Assembly (NCBI GenBank): GCA_003508005.1
Contig: DNUE01000018.1
Coordinates: 1 to 24,895 of the forward strand
Length of the DNA: 24,895 nucleotides
Direction: 5' to 3'
From: Desulfobulbaceae bacterium
Lineage (GTDB): Bacteria; Desulfobacterota; Desulfobulbia; Desulfobulbales; Desulfobulbaceae
A model generated the notes under the pieces. That model was not told the DNA's origin, did not search any database, and was given only the letters and a program-made list of their open reading frames with translations. This document shows, in pieces, positions 20,901-24,895 of the stretch; within the stretch, counting starts at the first letter, position 1; every line of letters begins with the position of its first letter. A program made the translations under genes and the position numbers.

Positions 20901-22901
20901 ATGATTCCTCAAGGCAGCCTGGTAGAATTCATTGACGGCGGCAAATTCATCTGCGCCTATGTCACCGCCACCACCGGGACACAACTGCGGCTGCTCGGCC
21001 AGAACGGCCGGGACAGCAATCTGTCCCCCTCGCGGCTGCTCACGGTTTCCAGAACGATCCACTCCCTCGCCCACAACCGGGACACCCTTATCGCACAGTT
21101 GAAGGAAGCGGCCAGCACGCGGCAACAACTAGCGGCCTCCCTTGATCTGCAGGGGCTCTGGGAAATCGTCCGGGATGAACCGGTTCTCGAATTTTCCGTT
21201 GATTTTCTCGCCGAACTGCTTTTCGGCAAAGAGGTCAGCGACAGCCAGACTGCTGCCTTCCTGCGGGCCGTCCTCGCCGACCACTTATTTTTTAAATTCA
21301 AGAACGGCCGGATTACCGCCCACTCCGCCGAACAGGTAGAGCACCTGCGGCAACAGGCCGCCAAGGAGGCGGAAAAAGAACTGCTGCTGGCGCGGGGAGC
21401 CATGGCCCTGGAGAAGACCATGCAGGGCGAAGAGGTTTCAAAAACGGACTGGCAGGAGCGCGACCGGGTGCTGGCCTGGCTCGAAGAGTATTATCTCTTC
21501 GGCAACGATTGTCCCGAAGCGGAAACCGTGCGCTCCCTGCTGAAAAAAGCCGGACTCACCGGACCCCACGACCCCTACCTGATCCTCCTGCGGACAGGGG
21601 TCTGGCAGGAGAATGAAAATATCCCCCTGCGCCGCTCAGGCCATCCGCTCGCCTTCAGCGGCCAGGCCATGGAACTTGCGGGAACCCTGCGCGAAAGCAT
21701 CGCCGAGGAATTACTGACCGACCGCAGACGGCGGGACCTGAGAGAACTTGCAACCTTTACCATTGACGGCGCCGAGACCCTTGATTTTGACGACGCCCTG
21801 CATGTTGAACAGCGGGAGGACGGATTCCTGGTCGGGGTGCATATCGCCGATGTCTCCCAGGTGATCGCTCCCAATGACCTGTTGTTCCAGGAGGCGCAGG
21901 AACGGGCTACCTCCCTCTATTTCCCCGAAAACCAGATACCCATGCTGCCCGAGGCTATCGCCCACAACCTGTGCAGCCTTGTGCAAGGCAGGGCCAGGCC
22001 TGCCCTGAGCTTTTTCATGCACCTCTCTCCCGAGGGGGAACTCCTTGACACCAAAATCACTCCCAGTGTGATCGAGGTCAAGCGGCAGCTGACCTATGAC
22101 CAGGCTGATCAGGCCATGGACACGGACACAGACCTCTCACTGCTCAACCGGCTCTGCCAGAAGCTGCGGCGCAGGCGGCTCGACAACGACGCCCTCTTCC
22201 TCCCCCTGCCGGACGTCAATATCTCGTTGCCGGCCGAGGGCGGGGTTGCGGTTGCCCTGTCGCCGGTGGATACCCCGGCCCGCTCCCTGGTCGCCGAACT
22301 GATGATCCTGGCCAATAGTGCCGCCGCGAACTATCTGGCCTGCCAGGAAGCGCCCGGGCTGTTCCGCTCTCAACCGCCGCCCAGAAAGCGTATCGCCACC
22401 GGGTTCAACGATGGAGTACTTCTGGTTGCTCAGCAGCGCCGGTTTCTTTCCAGGGGCGACCTGACGATTACGGCCAAGGCCCACAGCGGCCTGGGACTGC
22501 CCTGCTACACCACGATCACCTCCCCCATCCGTCGCTTTCTTGACCTGGCCATGCAGATGCAGCTCAACAACCTGCTGCGGGGCAAGGGAATTTTGTTTTC
22601 GCATGCGCAATGCCAGGACTTCCTGGCCAGCCTCAACCGCAACCTGGCCAGGGCTATGGCGGTCAAACAGCAGCGGCACCGCTTCTGGATCCTGCGCTAC
22701 CTCGAGCAGAAACAGGGGGAAAGGGTCAATGCCCTGGTTCTGCACCGGGGTCCCCAGCGGATCAGCCTGCTGCTGACCGATTGCCTCTTCGACGTCGACC
22801 TGCTGCCCAACCCCTCCTTTCCGGTCAATCCGGGCGATGTCGTCAAAATCAGGCTTGCCAGGGTCAATGCCCTGGATAATATGCTCCGGCTTGAATGGTG
22901 A
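20901..22901 (+). CDS. RNase II/R family 3'-5' exoribonuclease (RNB domain)
   Basis: The 666-residue protein degrades single-stranded RNA from the 3' end. The N-terminal part (1-250) has an initial beta-rich segment (GSLVEFIDGGKFICAYVTATTGTQLRLLG) and a helical region unlike the cold-shock domains of E. coli RNase R. The RNB core has the acidic cluster D289, D295, D297 and D298 (TIDGAETLDFDDAL), with the same spacing as the four metal-binding Asp of RNase II. Later motifs are the HIADVSQVI segment and TSPIRRFLDL, whose Arg is needed for catalysis. The C-terminal about 70 residues form a short S1-like beta domain without the Lys-rich tail of RNase R. It is intermediate in length, so I leave the symbol empty. 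It diverges from era across a structured spacer. Confidence 0.9.
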   Translation: MIPQGSLVEFIDGGKFICAYVTATTGTQLRLLGQNGRDSNLSPSRLLTVSRTIHSLAHNRDTLIAQLKEAASTRQQLAASLDLQGLWEIVRDEPVLEFSVDFLAELLFGKEVSDSQTAAFLRAVLADHLFFKFKNGRITAHSAEQVEHLRQQAAKEAEKELLLARGAMALEKTMQGEEVSKTDWQERDRVLAWLEEYYLFGNDCPEAETVRSLLKKAGLTGPHDPYLILLRTGVWQENENIPLRRSGHPLAFSGQAMELAGTLRESIAEELLTDRRRRDLRELATFTIDGAETLDFDDALHVEQREDGFLVGVHIADVSQVIAPNDLLFQEAQERATSLYFPENQIPMLPEAIAHNLCSLVQGRARPALSFFMHLSPEGELLDTKITPSVIEVKRQLTYDQADQAMDTDTDLSLLNRLCQKLRRRRLDNDALFLPLPDVNISLPAEGGVAVALSPVDTPARSLVAELMILANSAAANYLACQEAPGLFRSQPPPRKRIATGFNDGVLLVAQQRRFLSRGDLTITAKAHSGLGLPCYTTITSPIRRFLDLAMQMQLNNLLRGKGILFSHAQCQDFLASLNRNLARAMAVKQQRHRFWILRYLEQKQGERVNALVLHRGPQRISLLLTDCLFDVDLLPNPSFPVNPGDVVKIRLARVNALDNMLRLEW

Positions 22902-22922
22902 AGAGGGCTGGGCGGAAAAAGG

Positions 22923-22951
22923 TTGCATTATGGCCCCAAAATATGTACTAT
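22923..22951 (+). promoter_or_regulatory. Candidate promoter of nhaD
   Basis: TTGCAT (22923-22928) and TACTAT (22946-22951) are 17 bases apart, with 3/6 and 4/6 matches to sigma70 consensus in an AT-rich island after the RNase gene. Transcription would start near 22958, just before an AGAGAGG ribosome site. This is incompatible with translation from the upstream in-frame TTG at 22923 and supports the GTG start at 23007. Confidence 0.4.
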
Positions 22952-23006
22952 TTATCGTAAATTCAATGAAATAAATATCATTAAGTTATTCAAGAGAGGT
23001 TTTCCC

Positions 23007-24443
23007 GTGAAGTGCCTGACAACGACACTCTCCCTGCTGCCGCTCTTTCTGCTGATTCTGGTCGGTCCAGCCTCGGCGGCCGGGCCCATGGAACTGAATT
23101 TGGATCTCACCGGGCATCTGGTCGGCTTTTTCGCCCTGGTTGTCTTTGTCATCGCCTACCTGCTGGTCATGGCCGAGGAAGTCACCCACATGCGCAAATC
23201 CAAGCCGGTACTGCTGGCCGCCGGTCTTATCTGGGGGGCCATCGCCTTGGTGTATGCCGCACATGACCTGCCCCATGCGGCCGAACAAGCCTTCCGCCAC
23301 AACATTCTCGAATATGCCGAGCTGATGCTCTTCCTCCTGGTGGCCATGACCTATATCAACGCCATGGAGGAAAGACTTGTTTTCGAGACTCTGCGGGCCA
23401 AGCTGGTCTGCTCCGGGATGTCGTACCGAAAGCTGTTCTGGGTGACAGGAGTTCTCTCCTTCTTCATCTCACCGGTTGCCGACAACCTGACCACCGCACT
23501 GCTGATGTGCGCCGTTGTCATGGCCCTGGGCAAGAACCAACCCAAATTCATCGGCATATCCTGCATCAACATCGTCGTTGCCGCCAATGCGGGTGGCGCC
23601 TTCAGCCCATTTGGCGACATTACGACCCTGATGGTCTGGCAGAAGGGTATTTTAGCATTCCAGGAATTCTTCCCGCTGTTCATCCCGTCGGTGGTAAACT
23701 GGCTGATACCAGCGATTTTCATGAGCTTCGCCGTCCCCGTCTCCACTCCGCCGGCCTGCGATATCAATATACAAATGAAAAGGGGCGGCAAGGTGGTCAT
23801 GGCGCTTTTCGGGTTGACTATTGCCACTGCGGTCAGCTTCCACAACTTTCTGAATCTGCCGCCCGTAGCGGGCATGATGACCGGACTCGCCTATTTGCAG
23901 ATATTCGGTTTCTATTTGAAAAAAACCCATATCACCAAAGGCGCCGGCCGCTTTGACCCGGAAAAAGCCAAAGAGGTACTCGGCGACATTGCTCCCTTTG
24001 ATATATTCAAAAACATCGCCCGGTCGGAATGGGACACCCTGATGTTTTTCTACGGTGTCATTCTTTGCGTCGGCGGCCTCGGCTTTATCGGCTACCTGAC
24101 CTTCGTCTCCCACTTTTTCTACGAAGTCATGGGGCCGACGTTTGCCAACACCATGGTCGGCATCCTCTCCGCCATCGTGGACAATATTCCGGTGATGTTC
24201 GCGGTTCTGACCATGCTTCCGGAGATGAGCAAGGGACAGTGGCTGCTGGTAACCTTGACCGCAGGGGCCGGCGGCAGCCTGCTCTCCATCGGCTCAGCCG
24301 CCGGGGTTGCCCTCATGGGACAGGCCCGCGGGTACTATACCTTCTTCGGCCACCTGAAATGGACCCCGGTCATCGCCCTGGGCTACGGGGCTTCCATCTA
24401 TGCCCACTTTCTGCTCAACGACAGGTGGTTTCAAATCTACTGA
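23007..24443 (+). CDS. nhaD: NhaD-type sodium/proton antiporter
   Basis: NhaD exchanges cytoplasmic Na+ (or Li+) for H+ across the inner membrane and supports pH and sodium homeostasis. The 478-residue product has a signal-like first helix (LLPLFLLILVGPASA), then about a dozen hydrophobic segments. Family landmarks are EEVTHMRKSKPVLLAAGLIWG, MEERLVFETLR, SFFISPVADNLTTALLMCAVV, NIVVAANAGGAFSPFGDITT, and near the end MVGILSAIVDNIPVMFAVL with the GGSLLSIGSAAGVALMGQARG signature. GTG at 23007 is chosen because AGAGAGG lies 7 nt upstream and the hydrophobic leader follows. An upstream in-frame TTG at 22923 adds 28 non-conserved residues. It is a single gene, followed by a hairpin and a convergent rfbC. 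Confidence 0.95.
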   Translation: MKCLTTTLSLLPLFLLILVGPASAAGPMELNLDLTGHLVGFFALVVFVIAYLLVMAEEVTHMRKSKPVLLAAGLIWGAIALVYAAHDLPHAAEQAFRHNILEYAELMLFLLVAMTYINAMEERLVFETLRAKLVCSGMSYRKLFWVTGVLSFFISPVADNLTTALLMCAVVMALGKNQPKFIGISCINIVVAANAGGAFSPFGDITTLMVWQKGILAFQEFFPLFIPSVVNWLIPAIFMSFAVPVSTPPACDINIQMKRGGKVVMALFGLTIATAVSFHNFLNLPPVAGMMTGLAYLQIFGFYLKKTHITKGAGRFDPEKAKEVLGDIAPFDIFKNIARSEWDTLMFFYGVILCVGGLGFIGYLTFVSHFFYEVMGPTFANTMVGILSAIVDNIPVMFAVLTMLPEMSKGQWLLVTLTAGAGGSLLSIGSAAGVALMGQARGYYTFFGHLKWTPVIALGYGASIYAHFLLNDRWFQIY

Positions 24444-24492
24444 AATCGGGGACGATCGCGGAATCGGGACACGAACGAGAATTAAGGCTCTC

Positions 24493-24543
24493 GGGGGGGG
24501 GAGAGAATTTCCGGGACGGCAAAACAGCCGAATACGCCGTCCC
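24493..24543. terminator. G9 tract and GC-rich hairpin between nhaD and rfbC
   Basis: GGGACGGC (24513-24520) and GCCGTCCC (24536-24543) form an 8-bp perfect stem with a 15-base loop between convergent genes, so it may stop transcription from both sides although a U-tract is lacking. Just upstream, nine consecutive G (24493-24501) are flanked by CTCTC and GAGAG. Confidence 0.45.
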
Positions 24544-24545
24544 TC

Positions 24546-24895
24546 TTACAAGTAGACCTCGGCATCACGAAAGCGCGATGCCCTCCTGTCCTTGTCCGAA
24601 AGAAGAGGCGGCGCCTGCAGGGGCCAGCTGATGTTCAGGTCCGGGTCGTCCCAGGCCACGGTCCGTTCGTGCTCAGGGGCATAAAAATCCGTGGCCAGGT
24701 AGAGAAAATCAGCGGTCTCCGACAGGACCAGAAAGCCATGGGCAAACCCAGGCGGGACCCAGAACAGCCGTTTGTTTTCCTCGGACAGATGCGCCCCCAC
24801 CCACCGGCCGAAGGTGGCTGAGTTGCGCCGCAAGTCCACGGCCACATCATAGACCTCGCCCCGGATGACCCGCACCAGCTTGCCCTGCGGCTGGC
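24546..24895 (-). CDS. rfbC: dTDP-4-dehydrorhamnose 3,5-epimerase, C-terminal part (runs off window)
   Basis: RfbC/RmlC epimerises C3 and C5 of dTDP-4-keto-6-deoxyglucose in dTDP-L-rhamnose synthesis for cell-surface polysaccharide. The readable 116 residues begin QPQGKLVRVIRGEVYDVAVD and continue with cupin-fold features FGRWVG, VPPGFAHGFLVL, YLATDFYAPEHERTVAWDDP and ISWP, matching about the last two thirds of the 180-residue family. The 5' end lies beyond 24895, so this is partial because of the window edge, not a broken gene. An internal GTG at 24875 is not the start. Other rml genes are probably upstream on the minus strand beyond the window. Confidence 0.93.
   Translation of the reverse strand, partial: QPQGKLVRVIRGEVYDVAVDLRRNSATFGRWVGAHLSEENKRLFWVPPGFAHGFLVLSETADFLYLATDFYAPEHERTVAWDDPDLNISWPLQAPPLLSDKDRRASRFRDAEVYL

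Noticed and set aside
1..24895. CRISPR array, complete insertion sequence, prophage or defence island
   Set aside because: No regularly spaced direct repeats, transposase or integrase motif, or defence-type gene cluster was seen on either strand.

Overview
The window reads as a GC-rich chromosomal segment of a Gram-negative anaerobe, most plausibly a Desulfobacterota (deltaproteobacterial) lineage. I infer this from gene content, not from a search. It has a DUF39-type homocysteine biosynthesis protein (typical of methanogens and sulfate-reducing deltaproteobacteria), a CooC-type nickel-insertion ATPase, an FtsEX-EnvC-CtpA envelope cluster, an NhaD antiporter and the start of a dTDP-rhamnose pathway. 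Most of it is compact housekeeping DNA.

Left edge (1-1172): an AT-richer, accessory-looking stretch holds one secreted cysteine-containing protein of unknown function and then about 250 bases of hairpin-rich non-coding DNA. It abuts the 3' end of a tRNA-Pro(CGG), a classic site for integrative elements. tRNA-Pro, a bidirectional terminator and an HU-type DNA-binding gene follow on the minus strand.

Sulfur block (1649-3663, minus): a LarE-like PP-loop sulfur transferase lies 20 nt downstream of the homocysteine biosynthesis gene. This pairing is one of the more interesting features. Divergently, a plus-strand run begins: pheA (aromatic amino acids), tsaD (tRNA t6A), a DUF2062 membrane protein, rsmA/ksgA (16S rRNA dimethylation), an iron-dependent alcohol dehydrogenase, glgB (glycogen branching) and a membrane-anchored coiled-coil protein. 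The last overlaps the convergent DUF445 gene by 29 bp.

Middle (13401-18144): after a heptameric tandem repeat and a phosphoglycolate phosphatase-like HAD gene (minus), a promoter with an overlapping 19-bp palindrome precedes cooC-like, ftsE, ftsX and envC, tightly packed and apparently one operon. ctpA follows, possibly with its own promoter. FtsEX would gate the periplasmic EnvC, whose LytM domain has lost its zinc ligands and so should act as an amidase activator. FtsE has an altered ABC signature (LSRGE). A CooC-type protein leading a division operon is unexpected.

Right side (19757-24895): era (minus) and an RNase II/R-family exonuclease (plus) diverge from a 208-bp spacer containing four inverted repeats. 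Then come nhaD, a GC-rich hairpin and G9 tract, and the 3' part of rfbC, which runs off the window end. I found no CRISPR array, complete transposon, rRNA or defence system. Apart from the tRNA-adjacent accessory edge, novelty here is mainly in gene pairings, residue changes and non-coding structures.
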